Shown in pieces: positions 17,004 to 25,673 of a DNA stretch of 64,000 nucleotides. A program made the translations under genes and the position numbers. The DNA is from an uncultured Porphyromonadaceae bacterium. GTDB taxonomy: Bacteria; Bacteroidota; Bacteroidia; Bacteroidales; Muribaculaceae. The notes beneath the pieces were generated by a model. That model did no database searches, was not told the origin of the DNA, and saw only the letters and a list, made by a program, of their open reading frames with translations. The stretch spans positions 124,001 to 188,000 of the forward strand of contig URMS01000001.1 in the NCBI GenBank assembly GCA_900548975.1, given 5' to 3'. Position 1 is the stretch's first letter, and every line of letters starts with the position of its first letter.

Positions 17004-18001
17004 TGCAGTTTCTCTTTATATACCACATTGAGCACCGTATTGCCCACAGCGCCAAGAGTGCGGCGGTCGATATTGCTCATATCGTCGCCGAGAGTATGCC
17101 ACGACGGATGGAACGATGTCGTCTCGGGGTGCTGCGACTCTATGATGTCGGTAGTGGGAATGCCGGCGCGGGTGAGCACTATATGGTCGTCGATAACGGG
17201 CGAGCCCTTCTCGCGCACAAAAACATCGGAATATCCCAATCGGTCGGCCTCGCTCCACACCTTAATTGTAGGGACACGGGCTTCAGACTGCGAAAATATC
17301 TCGTAATGGAACTGCGCTCCGGCAGCTCCGACCATATCAAGAAGAATGCCATAGACAGGACGATTGCGCATGCTGTAGGGAGTCATGTGCTTCACCCAGT
17401 ACTGCGAACCCAGACACCATGAGTCGGCCTCGCCGGCAAAGCCCTCTGACTGGCCGTAGTCCTCGGCATCGACAAAAAGAATATCAACGCCTACCTGAGG
17501 CGCTTTAAGGGCTAGATTACGGGCTATCTCCAAGAGCACGCCAACACCACTGGCGCCATCGTTAGCACCGGGGATAGGTTTGGTGCGATCCTCAGCTGTC
17601 GACTCCTTGTCGGCCCACGGGCGTGTATCCCAGTGCGCCACAAGCAGCACACGCTTGGGCGAAGCCATGTTGAAACCTGCGAAAATATTGGAAATCGGCA
17701 GCACGTCGCCGTTATAGGCTGTAACCTCGGCATCCTGCACTACCAGGGTATCGGGATTGAACGAGCCCAAAGTCTGCAACAGCCACTGTCGGCATGCTTT
17801 ATGACCGTCCGATCCGGGAACACGCGGCCCGAAAGACACCTGACGCGCCACGTAGCTGTAGGCGCTGTCGGCGTTGAACGAGCCGAGGAGTTCGGATTTT
17901 TGGCTGACTGCAGAATCATTTTTGCTGGCGTTGACATTGTTGCCGCAAGCACTACAGCAGCATAGAACGACACCAAGCAGAAAAATATGGTTTATTTTCA
18001 T
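17000..18001 (-). CDS. M28 family peptidase / glutaminyl cyclase-like lipoprotein
   Basis: 333 residues. The signal peptide ends in CCCSACG, a likely lipobox. The M28 catalytic core shows zinc ligands in LVAHWDTRPWAD, GANDGASGVGVLLEIA and DAEDYG, with a later PTTDIIESQHPETTSFHPSWH. This arrangement is that of bacterial glutaminyl-peptide cyclotransferases and M28 aminopeptidases, so either N-terminal Gln cyclisation or peptide trimming is possible. Its promoter is 26 nt upstream. It runs into sufE with a 4-nt overlap. Confidence 0.88.
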   Translation of the reverse strand: MKINHIFLLGVVLCCCSACGNNVNASKNDSAVSQKSELLGSFNADSAYSYVARQVSFGPRVPGSDGHKACRQWLLQTLGSFNPDTLVVQDAEVTAYNGDVLPISNIFAGFNMASPKRVLLVAHWDTRPWADKESTAEDRTKPIPGANDGASGVGVLLEIARNLALKAPQVGVDILFVDAEDYGQSEGFAGEADSWCLGSQYWVKHMTPYSMRNRPVYGILLDMVGAAGAQFHYEIFSQSEARVPTIKVWSEADRLGYSDVFVREKGSPVIDDHIVLTRAGIPTTDIIESQHPETTSFHPSWHTLGDDMSNIDRRTLGAVGNTVLNVVYKEKLQ

Positions 18002-18026
18002 GGCCTTTGTGTCTATTATTTGACGG

Positions 18027-18057
18027 CAAAGTTACAAAAACTTTTCAAAACACCAAA
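18027..18057 (-). promoter_or_regulatory. Promoter of the M28 peptidase-sufE pair
   Basis: On the minus strand the -7 box TAACTTTG is at 18034-18027 and the -33 TTTG at 18057-18054, with 19 nt between. Confidence 0.8.
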
Positions 18058-18440
18058 ATGGAGGGAAGAGGGGACTCTTTTGAGGGGCGAGGGGGCGGGG
18101 CAATGGACGTGCCGGAGGCACGGCATCGTGGATAACCCCGGGCAGCGCCCGGGGAGCGGGACCACACTCACCAGCCAGTCCCGGAGGGACGTCTTGTGGG
18201 GCCAGCAGATACATCACAAACCGCCCCGCCGGGGCTATATGCCTCTGCTTTCGGCCTCCCCGGGCGCTGCCCGGGGTTATCCACAACGCCGTGCCTCCGG
18301 CGCGTCTCTCGCCCATCACAGGCCGCACACCAAAGAGCCCCTCGCTCCTCGCACCAAAAGAGCTCCTCGCCCCTTGCCCCTAAAAAAGCCCTCGCCCCTC
18401 AAAAGAGCTCCTCGCACCTCGTACCTAAACTTTTTTTGGG
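18057..18440. repeat. Nested repeat: REP-type palindrome inside a purine/pyrimidine inverted repeat
   Basis: The outer arms pair (GAGGGGaCTCTTTTGAGGGG at about 18067 with CCCCTCAAAAGAGCTCCTC at about 18396). Inside lies a GC-rich element whose 45-bp ends are inverted copies (18111-18155 and 18255-18301; each contains GCCGGAGGCACGGC and CCCCGGGCAGCGCCCGGGG or their complements). It fills the divergent spacer between the M28 peptidase and pheT without covering either promoter. Confidence 0.85.
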
Positions 18441-18466
18441 GAGTGTAAGGAATTTAGCTAACTTTG
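18435..18466 (+). promoter_or_regulatory. Promoter of pheT
   Basis: The -33 TTTG is at 18435-18438 and the -7 TAACTTTG at 18459-18466, with exactly 20 nt between. The leader is about 47 nt. Confidence 0.85.
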
Positions 18467-18516
18467 CAGATTGAAAGCGGCTAAGACTGCCGAACCATAT
18501 CATTACAACACCTCAA

Positions 18517-20988
18517 ATGAACGTATCATATAAATGGCTCAAGGAGTACGTAGACTTCGATCTCACCCCCGAAGAACTCAGTGCTGCCCTGACCTCGATA
18601 GGCCTCGAAACAGGAGGCATTGAAACGGTAGAATCCATTCGCGGAGGCCTTGCCGGCATCGTTATCGGAAAAGTGCTCACCTGCGAGCCGCACCCCGACA
18701 GCGACCATCTGCACATCACCACCGTAGAACTCGGCCAGGGCCCTGTGCAGATAGTATGCGGCGCACCAAATGTAGCCGCCGGCCAGACTGTGGTCGTAGC
18801 CACCGTGGGCACCACTCTCTACGCCCCCGACGGCAGCGAATTCAAAATCAAGAAATCGAAGATACGCGGCGTTGAATCGTTCGGCATGATATGCGCCGAA
18901 GACGAAATAGGCCTCGGCAACTCCCACGACGGCATTATAGTGCTGCCGGCCGATGCCGAGGCCTTCATCGGACATCCTGCCGCAGAATACTACCACATCG
19001 AAAACGACTATGTGCTCGAAGTCGACCTCACGCCCAACCGCATCGACGCCGCTTCGCACTACGGCGTAGCCCGCGACCTTGCCGCATGGCTCAGCTGCCA
19101 CAAGACGGCCACCGAGGCCCGCCGTCCCTCCACCGACGCCTTCAGCATCGACGACCCCGCCGGCAAAGCCGTGACAGTGACCGTAGAGGCTCCTGAAGCA
19201 TGCGTGCGCTACTGCGGCCTCACCATCCGCGGCGTCAAGGTGTGCGAAAGCCCCGAATGGCTCCGGAACCGCCTCGCCGCCATCGGCATGCACCCCATCA
19301 ACAATGTGGTCGACGTGACCAACTACATTCTCCACGCCATCGGCCAGCCACTCCATGCTTTCGACGCCGCCACCCTCAAAGGCGACAGCATAGTGGTGCG
19401 CAAGGCCAAGGCCGGCACGAAATTCACCACCCTCGACGGCGTAGAACGCACTCTTGCCGACACCGACCTGATGATATGCGACAGCGAAAGCGAGAAGTGC
19501 ATCGCGGGCGTGTTCGGAGGCCTCGACTCGGGTGTGACCGAGAACACCGTCGACGTTTTCCTCGAAAGCGCCTGCTTCAACGCCACCTGCGTGCGCCGCT
19601 CGGCGCGCCGCATGGGCATCAGCACCGACTCATCGTTCCGCTTCGAGCGCGGCGTCGACCCCAACGGCTGCCTCTACGCACTGCGTCTCGCCGCCATCCT
19701 CATACAGCAGACCGGCGGCGGCACAACCACCGGCGACATAGTCGACTGGTATCCCGCACCGGTGGCCCCCTATGCCGTCGACATGGAATTCGGCGACTTC
19801 GCACGCCTCATCGGCCGCGAGATACCCCGCGACACCGTCCTGGGCATACTGCGCTCCCTCGAGATCGAGACAAAAGAAAACGGCGACGCCCTGAAGCTTG
19901 CCGTGCCCACATACCGCGTCGACGTGCAGCGCCCCTGCGACGTAATCGAGGACGTGCTCCGCATCTACGGCTACAACAACATAGCCATGAGCGACGAGCT
20001 GCATGCCTGCCTCTCGTTCAAGACTCCCGTCGATGCCGCCGATGATCTCCGCCGCGTAGTGGCCGAGCAACTCACCGGCGCCGGATGGAATGAAATACTC
20101 AATAACTCCCTCACCGCCGAGGCCTACTACCGCGATCTGACCGACTTCCCCGCATCGGCCTGCGTGCACCTGCTCAACCCTCTGAGCCAGGATCTGAACG
20201 TGATGCGCCAGACCCTCCTCTTCGGCGGTCTCGAATCGATAGCACACAACATCAACCGCCGCTGCCCCGACCTGGCATTCTACGAATTCGGCAACGTATA
20301 CTTCCTCAACCCCGAGAAACAGTCGACAGCCGAAGCGCCTCTGGCACCCTACCGCGAGGGCGCCCGCATGGGCATGTGGATGACAGGCGCCACCCGCGCC
20401 GCCAACTGGCTGCGCCAGAGCGAAGAAGCCACGTTCTTCGACCTCAAGGCCGCCGTGGCAAACGTACTCGCCCGCTGCGGCATCTGCCCCGAATTCAAGA
20501 CCGAAGAGACGGCCGAAAACGGCATTTTCGCCGCCGCGCTGGCCATTACCAACGAGAAGGGCCTCGTGCTGGGCCATGCCGGCATCGTAGCCGCCGGTCC
20601 CTGCCGCGCCGCCGACATCAAGGTGCCGGTGATGTATGCCGAACTCGACTGGGACGCCGTATGCCGCCTGGCCGCCCGCCACAACGCCCTCTACACTCCC
20701 CTGCCCAAGACGCAGGCCGTGAAGCGCGACCTCTCGCTGCTCATCGACTCGACCGTGACCATGGCCGAAATCGAAGCAGCCGTGCGCGAAGCCGAGCGCA
20801 AGCTCCTGCAGGGTGTCGAGCTATTCGACGTATACGAGGGCGACAAACTGCCCGCAGGCAAAAAGTCGTATGCCATATCCATACTTCTGCAGGACCCCGA
20901 AAAGACCCTCCAGGACAAACATATCGACAAGATAATGAACAAAGTGATCGACACTCTGCGCCGACGCTTCAACGCCGAACTACGATAA
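18517..20988 (+). CDS. pheT: Phenylalanine-tRNA ligase beta subunit
   Basis: 823 residues. It is the large subunit of the alpha2-beta2 synthetase. It starts MNVSYKWLKEYVDFDLT, then has an EMAP-type tRNA-binding domain (about 40-150), B3/B4 editing domains, a B5 domain, the catalytic-like core containing LNPLSQDLNVMRQTL, and the C-terminal anticodon-binding FDX-ACB domain with TQAVKRDLSLLID. pheS is not in the window, so the subunits are unlinked here. yebC follows 33 nt downstream. Confidence 0.97.
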   Translation: MNVSYKWLKEYVDFDLTPEELSAALTSIGLETGGIETVESIRGGLAGIVIGKVLTCEPHPDSDHLHITTVELGQGPVQIVCGAPNVAAGQTVVVATVGTTLYAPDGSEFKIKKSKIRGVESFGMICAEDEIGLGNSHDGIIVLPADAEAFIGHPAAEYYHIENDYVLEVDLTPNRIDAASHYGVARDLAAWLSCHKTATEARRPSTDAFSIDDPAGKAVTVTVEAPEACVRYCGLTIRGVKVCESPEWLRNRLAAIGMHPINNVVDVTNYILHAIGQPLHAFDAATLKGDSIVVRKAKAGTKFTTLDGVERTLADTDLMICDSESEKCIAGVFGGLDSGVTENTVDVFLESACFNATCVRRSARRMGISTDSSFRFERGVDPNGCLYALRLAAILIQQTGGGTTTGDIVDWYPAPVAPYAVDMEFGDFARLIGREIPRDTVLGILRSLEIETKENGDALKLAVPTYRVDVQRPCDVIEDVLRIYGYNNIAMSDELHACLSFKTPVDAADDLRRVVAEQLTGAGWNEILNNSLTAEAYYRDLTDFPASACVHLLNPLSQDLNVMRQTLLFGGLESIAHNINRRCPDLAFYEFGNVYFLNPEKQSTAEAPLAPYREGARMGMWMTGATRAANWLRQSEEATFFDLKAAVANVLARCGICPEFKTEETAENGIFAAALAITNEKGLVLGHAGIVAAGPCRAADIKVPVMYAELDWDAVCRLAARHNALYTPLPKTQAVKRDLSLLIDSTVTMAEIEAAVREAERKLLQGVELFDVYEGDKLPAGKKSYAISILLQDPEKTLQDKHIDKIMNKVIDTLRRRFNAELR

Positions 20989-21021
20989 CAATTCAAAATA
21001 TATAATCTCCACAACTCTACA

Positions 21022-21762
21022 ATGGGAAGAGCATTTGAATACCGTAAAGCCCGCAAGCTCAAACGCTGGGGCAACATGTCGCGCACTTTCACGCGCATAG
21101 GCAAGGAAATAACCATCGCTGCCAAAGCCGGCGGCCCCGATCCCGACACCAACCCGCGTCTGCGCGCGCTCATGCAGAACGCCAAGGCAGCCAATATGCC
21201 CAAAGACACCGTAGAGCGCGCCATCAAGAAAGCCACCGAAAAAGATGCCGGCGACTATAAGGAAATATCCTACGAAGGCTACGGCCCCTTCGGCATCGCC
21301 ATCTTCGTGGAAGCCGCCACCGACAACAACACCCGCACCGTGGCAAACGTACGCTCCTACTTCAACAAACACGGAGGCTCACTCGGCACCCAGGGCTCGC
21401 TCACTTTCCTGTTCGAGCACAAATGCGTGTTCCGCATCAAGCCCCGCGAAGGTGTGAGCCTCGATGATCTCGAACTCGAACTCATCGACTACGGCGTCGA
21501 CGAACTCGGCCACGACGAGGACGAGGACGGAAACGAACAGGTGGTACTCTACGGCGCTTTCGAAGAATACTCCAACATACAGAAGTATCTCGAAGAAAAC
21601 GGCTACGAAATCATCAGCTCCGAATTCGAACGCATCCCCAACGACCTCAAGGACGTCACCCCCGAGCAGCGCGAAAGCATCAACAAGCTTCTCGAGAAAC
21701 TCGAAGACGACGAAGACGTGCAGAACGTATTCCACAACATGCGCGAAGAAGAAGGCGAATAA
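21022..21762 (+). CDS. yebC: YebC/PmpR-family translation and regulatory protein
   Basis: 246 residues, full length. The N-terminus GRAFEYRKARKLKRWGNMS is the conserved YebC/TACO1 opening. The middle has YEGYGPFGIAIFVEA and NVRSYFNKHGG. The family was named for transcriptional regulation; more recent work ties YebC proteins to translation of difficult sequences. It is in line with pheT, with an M48 protease 12 nt behind. Confidence 0.95.
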   Translation: MGRAFEYRKARKLKRWGNMSRTFTRIGKEITIAAKAGGPDPDTNPRLRALMQNAKAANMPKDTVERAIKKATEKDAGDYKEISYEGYGPFGIAIFVEAATDNNTRTVANVRSYFNKHGGSLGTQGSLTFLFEHKCVFRIKPREGVSLDDLELELIDYGVDELGHDEDEDGNEQVVLYGAFEEYSNIQKYLEENGYEIISSEFERIPNDLKDVTPEQRESINKLLEKLEDDEDVQNVFHNMREEEGE

Positions 21763-21774
21763 TCGATACCGGCT

Positions 21775-22551
21775 ATGTTCAAGAAATTTCTCTGCATCCT
21801 TGCCGGATGCCTCATGCTGTCGTCGACAGCCTACGCACAGTTCAATGTAGGCCGTGCTCTCAAGAGCGCCAAAGGCGCCGTCGAAGCCCTCACGCTCACC
21901 GACCAACAGATGGCACAGTATGTAAAGGAGTATATCACCTGGATGGACGAGCACAACCACGTCACACCCGCCGATAACCCCTACACCAAGCGCCTCGATT
22001 CCATTACCGAAGGTCTTACCTCGGTCGAGGGCATACCTCTGAACTTCAAGGTCTACGACGTTATCGACGTCAACGCCTTCGCCTGCCCCGACGGCAGCGT
22101 GCGCGTGTTCTCATCGCTCATGGACATAATGACCGATGACGAACTCCTCGGCGTTATCGGCCATGAGATAGGCCACGTGGCCAAAAAGCACTCCAAAAGC
22201 TCCATGAAGCAGGCTCTGCTCACCTCGGCGCTCAAGGATGCCGTGGCATCGACCAACAACAAGGTAGCCGCCCTCACCGACTCGCAGCTCGGCTCGCTCA
22301 GCGAAGCCCTCGCAAGCGCCAAATACTCGCGCAAGCACGAGGACGAAGCCGACGACTACGGCTACGAATTCCTCATGGCCCACGGCAAGAACCCGCGCGC
22401 CATGGCACTGGCATTCAAGAAGCTCCAGCAGCTCGAAGCCGAAGCCGGCGCAACCAAGACAAACAAACTCAATCAGCTCTTCTCCACCCATCCCGAACTC
22501 GACAAACGAATCAAGAGAATGGAACAGCGGGCTGAGAAAGACGGAATCTGA
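21775..22551 (+). CDS. M48-family zinc metalloprotease, exported
   Basis: 258 residues with a signal peptide (CILAGCLMLSSTAYAQ region). The zinc site is GVIGHEIGHVAKKHS (HExxH), with the third ligand likely the glutamate in RKHEDEADDYG. It is probably a periplasmic or membrane-associated protease, of the kind used for envelope quality control (BepA/LoiP group). SA-rich helices between the motifs are normal for the family. It ends in the strong terminator at 22573. Confidence 0.9.
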   Translation: MFKKFLCILAGCLMLSSTAYAQFNVGRALKSAKGAVEALTLTDQQMAQYVKEYITWMDEHNHVTPADNPYTKRLDSITEGLTSVEGIPLNFKVYDVIDVNAFACPDGSVRVFSSLMDIMTDDELLGVIGHEIGHVAKKHSKSSMKQALLTSALKDAVASTNNKVAALTDSQLGSLSEALASAKYSRKHEDEADDYGYEFLMAHGKNPRAMALAFKKLQQLEAEAGATKTNKLNQLFSTHPELDKRIKRMEQRAEKDGI

Positions 22552-22572
22552 TACATTCACTCTCAAATAAAG

Positions 22573-22629
22573 ATGAAGAGTCAGGATAATGGACAACCTC
22601 AAAATCCATTTCCCTGACTCTTCATTTTA
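22573..22629 (+). terminator. Intrinsic terminator after the pheT-yebC-M48 operon
   Basis: A 13-bp stem ATGAAGAGTCAGG/CCTGACTCTTCAT with a long loop is followed by TTTTAA. It lies 21 nt after the stop codon. Confidence 0.85.
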
Positions 22630-22663
22630 AACATTCACCGATCTATATCGTTCTGATAATACT

Positions 22664-23317
22664 ATGAAGATACACAATTTTGCCGAAAAACCGTCGCTGG
22701 TGAGCCAGTACCTTGCCGAAATGCGCGACATCAACATACAGTCCGACCGCCTGCGCTTCCGCCGCAACCTCGAGCGTCTCGGCGAGATATTCGCCTACGA
22801 GATCAGCAAGGACCTCAGCTACAAAACCGAGCGCATCACCACGCCGCTCGGCGTCGAAGCCTCCTGCGACATCCTGGCCGAGAAAGTGGTGCTCGGCACC
22901 ATATTCCGCGCCGGCGTACCATTCCACCAGGGCTTTCTGCGCTATCTCGACAATGCCGAGAACGCTTTCGTGTCGGCATACCGCAAATACAAGGAGAAAG
23001 AAAACTTCGATATCCTCATCGAATACCTCGCCTCGCCACGCCTCGACGGCAAGACCCTGATACTCTGCGACCCCATGCTCGCCACCGGTGCTTCGATGGA
23101 ACTGAGCTACAAGGCACTTCTCACCAAGGGAACGCCCGCAAAGGTGCATCTGGCATCGGTCATAGCCTCGCAGCAGGCCGTAGACTATCTGCAGAGCGTC
23201 ATGCCGGCCGAAGCCGAGCTGTGGGTAGGCGTTATCGACGAAAAGATCAACGCCCACAGCTACATCGTGCCCGGCCTGGGCGATGCAGGCGATTTAGCCT
23301 ACGGCACAAAAGAATGA
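22664..23317 (+). CDS. upp: Uracil phosphoribosyltransferase
   Basis: 217 residues. It makes UMP from uracil and PRPP for pyrimidine salvage. Motifs are the PRPP loop LILCDPMLATGASM and the uracil-binding C-terminal YIVPGLGDAGDLAYGT. It sits between a terminator and a hairpin, so it is its own transcription unit. No TAnnTTTG box is evident in the short upstream gap. Confidence 0.95.
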   Translation: MKIHNFAEKPSLVSQYLAEMRDINIQSDRLRFRRNLERLGEIFAYEISKDLSYKTERITTPLGVEASCDILAEKVVLGTIFRAGVPFHQGFLRYLDNAENAFVSAYRKYKEKENFDILIEYLASPRLDGKTLILCDPMLATGASMELSYKALLTKGTPAKVHLASVIASQQAVDYLQSVMPAEAELWVGVIDEKINAHSYIVPGLGDAGDLAYGTKE

Positions 23318-23334
23318 TTTTAAACAATTTGATG

Positions 23335-23456
23335 ATCTCCGGCGTTGTACATACAAAGTCGGAGATTTGATGCCTGCTGGCGTCGCGGGATCGTAATCCC
23401 ATCATAGTCGGACGGCTGAAAGTGCTGCCGGCGACCCTCTCTCCAAGTCTCGCGAC
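23335..23456. other. Structured noncoding stretch downstream of upp
   Basis: Two hairpins lie close together: ATCTCCG/CGGAGAT (23335-23366), and a long stem GTCGCG/CGCGAC (23382-23456) that encloses GGGAT-CGTA-ATCCC. There is no open frame and no tRNA fold. It may be a 3'-UTR structure, an sRNA or the remains of a repeat. Confidence 0.4.
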
Positions 23457-23489
23457 CGCTATCTATTCCAAAATTCAAACAAGTAATAC

Positions 23490-23528
23490 GGGATAAGCAC
23501 ACCGGCTCACCGCCGCACTGCTTATCCC
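23490..23528 (+). terminator. Hairpin after upp, possible terminator
   Basis: A 10-bp perfect stem GGGATAAGCA/TGCTTATCCC with a GC-rich loop is followed by CTATTAATTATACTTT, which is only weakly T-rich. Confidence 0.55.
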
Positions 23529-23540
23529 CTATTAATTATA

Positions 23541-23680
23541 CTTTCGCAAGCTCAAGTTGAAGTGAATAAAGTGAAAAGTGAAATTCAGGCTTCGCCTGAG
23601 TGAATATAATACTTCCTTATACATAACTATTATCTTCACCATTCACCCTTCACGTTGAGCAAGTTGAAAACTTGCGAAAA
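23541..23680. repeat. Gene-end inverted repeat (GTGAAAAGTGAA words) between upp and rsmD
   Basis: The ends CTTTCGCAAG and CTTGCGAAAA pair, as do AAGTGAATAAAGTGAAAAG-type words with CTTCACCATTCACCCTTCAC-type words. A small CAGGC-TTC-GCCTG hairpin lies inside. ATTAATTAT occurs on both flanks (23531 and 23682) and could be a target duplication or chance. It is convergent to upp and rsmD. Confidence 0.7.
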
Positions 23681-23686
23681 CATTAA

Positions 23687-24223
23687 TTATTGCACGCGGA
23701 AAAGTGAGAAATTGACCGAACCGTAGGTGCGGTGGTCGAAAAAGCCCGGCAATGCCGAAAAATCGTGGTTGCGCGAGTGCTCCACTATCACCAGGGTACC
23801 CGGCTTAACGGCCTTGGAGGCAAGTATGCGGCCCGGAATCTCGGCGAAACCCGGCATATCGTAGGGAGGATCGGCGAAAACGATGTCGAAGCTTCGCGAC
23901 ACGCCGTCGAGATAGCGCAGCACATCGCCGCGCACCAGACTGAGGTTGTCGGCACCAAGCTCTTTGGCCACTTTGGCGATGAAGCGCTGCTGTGTCGAGG
24001 CCTTTTCCACGGCAGTGGCCGTGCGGCATTCGCGGCTCAAAAATTCGAAGGTCACAGCCCCCGTACCGGCGAAAAGGTCGAGCGTGTCGGCACCCTCTAT
24101 GTCCACAAGGTTTTCGATGACGTTGAATATGTTCTCGCGGGCAAAGTCGGTGGTAGGCCTTGCAGTGATATTTGTGGGGACGTCGAAGCGCCGGCGTCCG
24201 TATTTTCCTCGTATTATTCGCAT
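23687..24223 (-). CDS. rsmD: 16S rRNA (guanine(966)-N2)-methyltransferase RsmD
   Basis: 178 residues. N-terminus RIIRGKYGRRRFDVP, SAM-binding TLDLFAGTGAVTFEFLSR and the amino-methylase motif FADPPYDMPG. It methylates G966 of 16S rRNA late in 30S assembly. Its start overlaps the DUF3822 stop by 10 nt, a pairing I recall as common in Bacteroidales. Confidence 0.94.
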   Translation of the reverse strand: MRIIRGKYGRRRFDVPTNITARPTTDFARENIFNVIENLVDIEGADTLDLFAGTGAVTFEFLSRECRTATAVEKASTQQRFIAKVAKELGADNLSLVRGDVLRYLDGVSRSFDIVFADPPYDMPGFAEIPGRILASKAVKPGTLVIVEHSRNHDFSALPGFFDHRTYGSVNFSLFRVQ

Positions 24224-25038
24224 AGCGGTATCAGAATCAATGGGAACGGCGCCTTCAGCACATCGTGGCCGCCACGGAAGGCTGCCGAAGGGAAGATAAA
24301 GGGCAGTACATTGGCCGCCAGCCGACCAAGCTCGGGCGCAAGCGCCAGGCGCGCACTGGTATCACCGCATAGATATATGCTGTCGGCAGCGGTGTCGATG
24401 CCAGCCTCGCGCGCACCGGCCATTATCCAGTAGGCGGCGTCAGCCACCGCCGGAGCGGGCTTGGTGCTGCACATGAGCAGCGAACCGTCGCGGCCGAAAG
24501 CCATCATGTCGACTGTAGGATTCACGCCACCGCCGAGGTGGGCGTAGAGCTTGGCGGCATTGCCGCCGGCGTTCTTGACACCGAAGAAACGCAACAGAGG
24601 GCTTATGCGGCATCCAACACGCGGATTGCGGAATGTACGGGCCAGGAAATTGGCCACGGTGGTAAGGCACGGCCATACCACCGTGGCCTGTAGCGCCGGA
24701 ATATCGTCGGTATGCAGCTCTTCGCCCTCGTCGGCTATGCAGCAATAGGAAGCGGCCTCAAGCGCCGCTTCGCGGCCGAGCGATGACGGCACTACGATAT
24801 AGTCGGAAGTATCGACGAGAACGTCGACCGACGCGAAATCGGCCGTAAGAAGAGGCACGGCATATACGGCCTCCTCAACGGCCTGCAGAAGGCCGGAGGA
24901 CGTCGGATCGAAAGGCACGGTGAAAGCCACGGTCTGCACATCGTCGACAGTGCTGAGGGCCAGTGCGCGTATCGAGCTCCCCTCTATCAGCACCAAAAGG
25001 CGCCAGAGCGTCGGATTGGTTATTTCCGGTTGTTCCAT
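24214..25038 (-). CDS. DUF3822 family protein
   Basis: 274 residues from MEQPEITNPTLWRLLVLIEGSSIRAL, the ATG nearest the promoter; six further codons upstream would overlap the -7 box. It has an actin/HSP70-like or ribonuclease-H-like alternating pattern, with two related halves (VLIEGSSIRALAL, then LYAHLGGGVNPTVDMMAFGRDGSLLMC). The function is unknown. It overlaps rsmD, so a link to rRNA maturation is possible but unproven. Confidence 0.8.
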   Translation of the reverse strand: MEQPEITNPTLWRLLVLIEGSSIRALALSTVDDVQTVAFTVPFDPTSSGLLQAVEEAVYAVPLLTADFASVDVLVDTSDYIVVPSSLGREAALEAASYCCIADEGEELHTDDIPALQATVVWPCLTTVANFLARTFRNPRVGCRISPLLRFFGVKNAGGNAAKLYAHLGGGVNPTVDMMAFGRDGSLLMCSTKPAPAVADAAYWIMAGAREAGIDTAADSIYLCGDTSARLALAPELGRLAANVLPFIFPSAAFRGGHDVLKAPFPLILIPLCE

Positions 25039-25044
25039 AGATTG

Positions 25045-25052
25045 CAAAATTA
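25045..25052 (-). promoter_or_regulatory. -7 box for DUF3822-rsmD
   Basis: TAATTTTG on the minus strand ends 6 nt before the ATG at 25038, predicting a near-leaderless mRNA. Confidence 0.65.
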
Positions 25053-25125
25053 GCAATTTATTTCGCCTCCACCAAAATGCCGTTTCATTTGTTATTCTAT
25101 CAGAAAGATATTAAACCCTACAACA

Positions 25126-25527
25126 ATGAAAGCGAAATTCTTACTCATAGCTATCGCCGCCGTAGCCATGGCGGCATGCGCAGACCTCGGATTCGGTGTC
25201 GACGTCGACTCCGGTGGCGTCGATCCATATTTCTACGGAGGAGGCTACTATGGCTATCCCTGGGGCAACGTAGGCCTCAACTGGGACTATCCCCTCTATG
25301 CTCCCCCTGTGGCACCGCCGCCACGGCCGCCAATGCTTGGCGGCCCGGGCCCGGCGCTGCCTCCGCAGATCAACAACCGCCCGCAGGTGCGTCCGCCCAT
25401 GAACGGTGTGCCCGCCACCGGTCCCTCGGGACAGATGCGCCCCGGCAACGGCGGCATGCCATCGGTCACAGTCCCGGCCACCCCGGCCCTCTCCCCCGGC
25501 AACAACAACGCCCAGCGCGGCCGGTGA
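25126..25527 (+). CDS. Small Pro/Gly-rich lipoprotein, function unknown
   Basis: 133 residues. The signal peptide ends VAMAAC, so Cys18 is the likely lipidated residue. The mature part is low-complexity: Gly/Tyr-rich first (DPYFYGGGYYGYPWGNVG), then Pro-rich (VAPPPRPPM and similar), and finally Asn/Pro/Arg. It is probably disordered and surface-exposed or periplasmic. It faces the LRR gene across a gene-end repeat. I recognise no family. Confidence 0.7.
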   Translation: MKAKFLLIAIAAVAMAACADLGFGVDVDSGGVDPYFYGGGYYGYPWGNVGLNWDYPLYAPPVAPPPRPPMLGGPGPALPPQINNRPQVRPPMNGVPATGPSGQMRPGNGGMPSVTVPATPALSPGNNNAQRGR

Positions 25528-25529
25528 GG

Positions 25530-25672
25530 TTCAGGAGATTAGGAGGAGAGGAGGTTAGGAGGCTAAGAGATTAGGAAATTAAGAATTTAGGAAGATAAGA
25601 AGACAGGAGGTTAGGAAGTTAGGAGATTTTTTGGCTTCCTAATCTCATTCTTTCCTAAGCTCCTAATCTCGT
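25530..25672. repeat. Gene-end inverted repeat (TTAGGAGATTAGG words), lipoprotein/LRR junction
   Basis: A purine arm of about 95 nt begins 3 nt after the lipoprotein stop. A TTTTTT loop follows, and the pyrimidine arm ends 1 nt before the LRR gene stop. Both convergent genes therefore read the purine strand first. Confidence 0.85.
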
Positions 25673-25673
25673 T

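Noticed and set aside
23335..23456. Possible tRNA or tmRNA
   Set aside because: No T-loop GTTCGA-type motif, CCA end or four-arm fold could be found; only unrelated hairpins.
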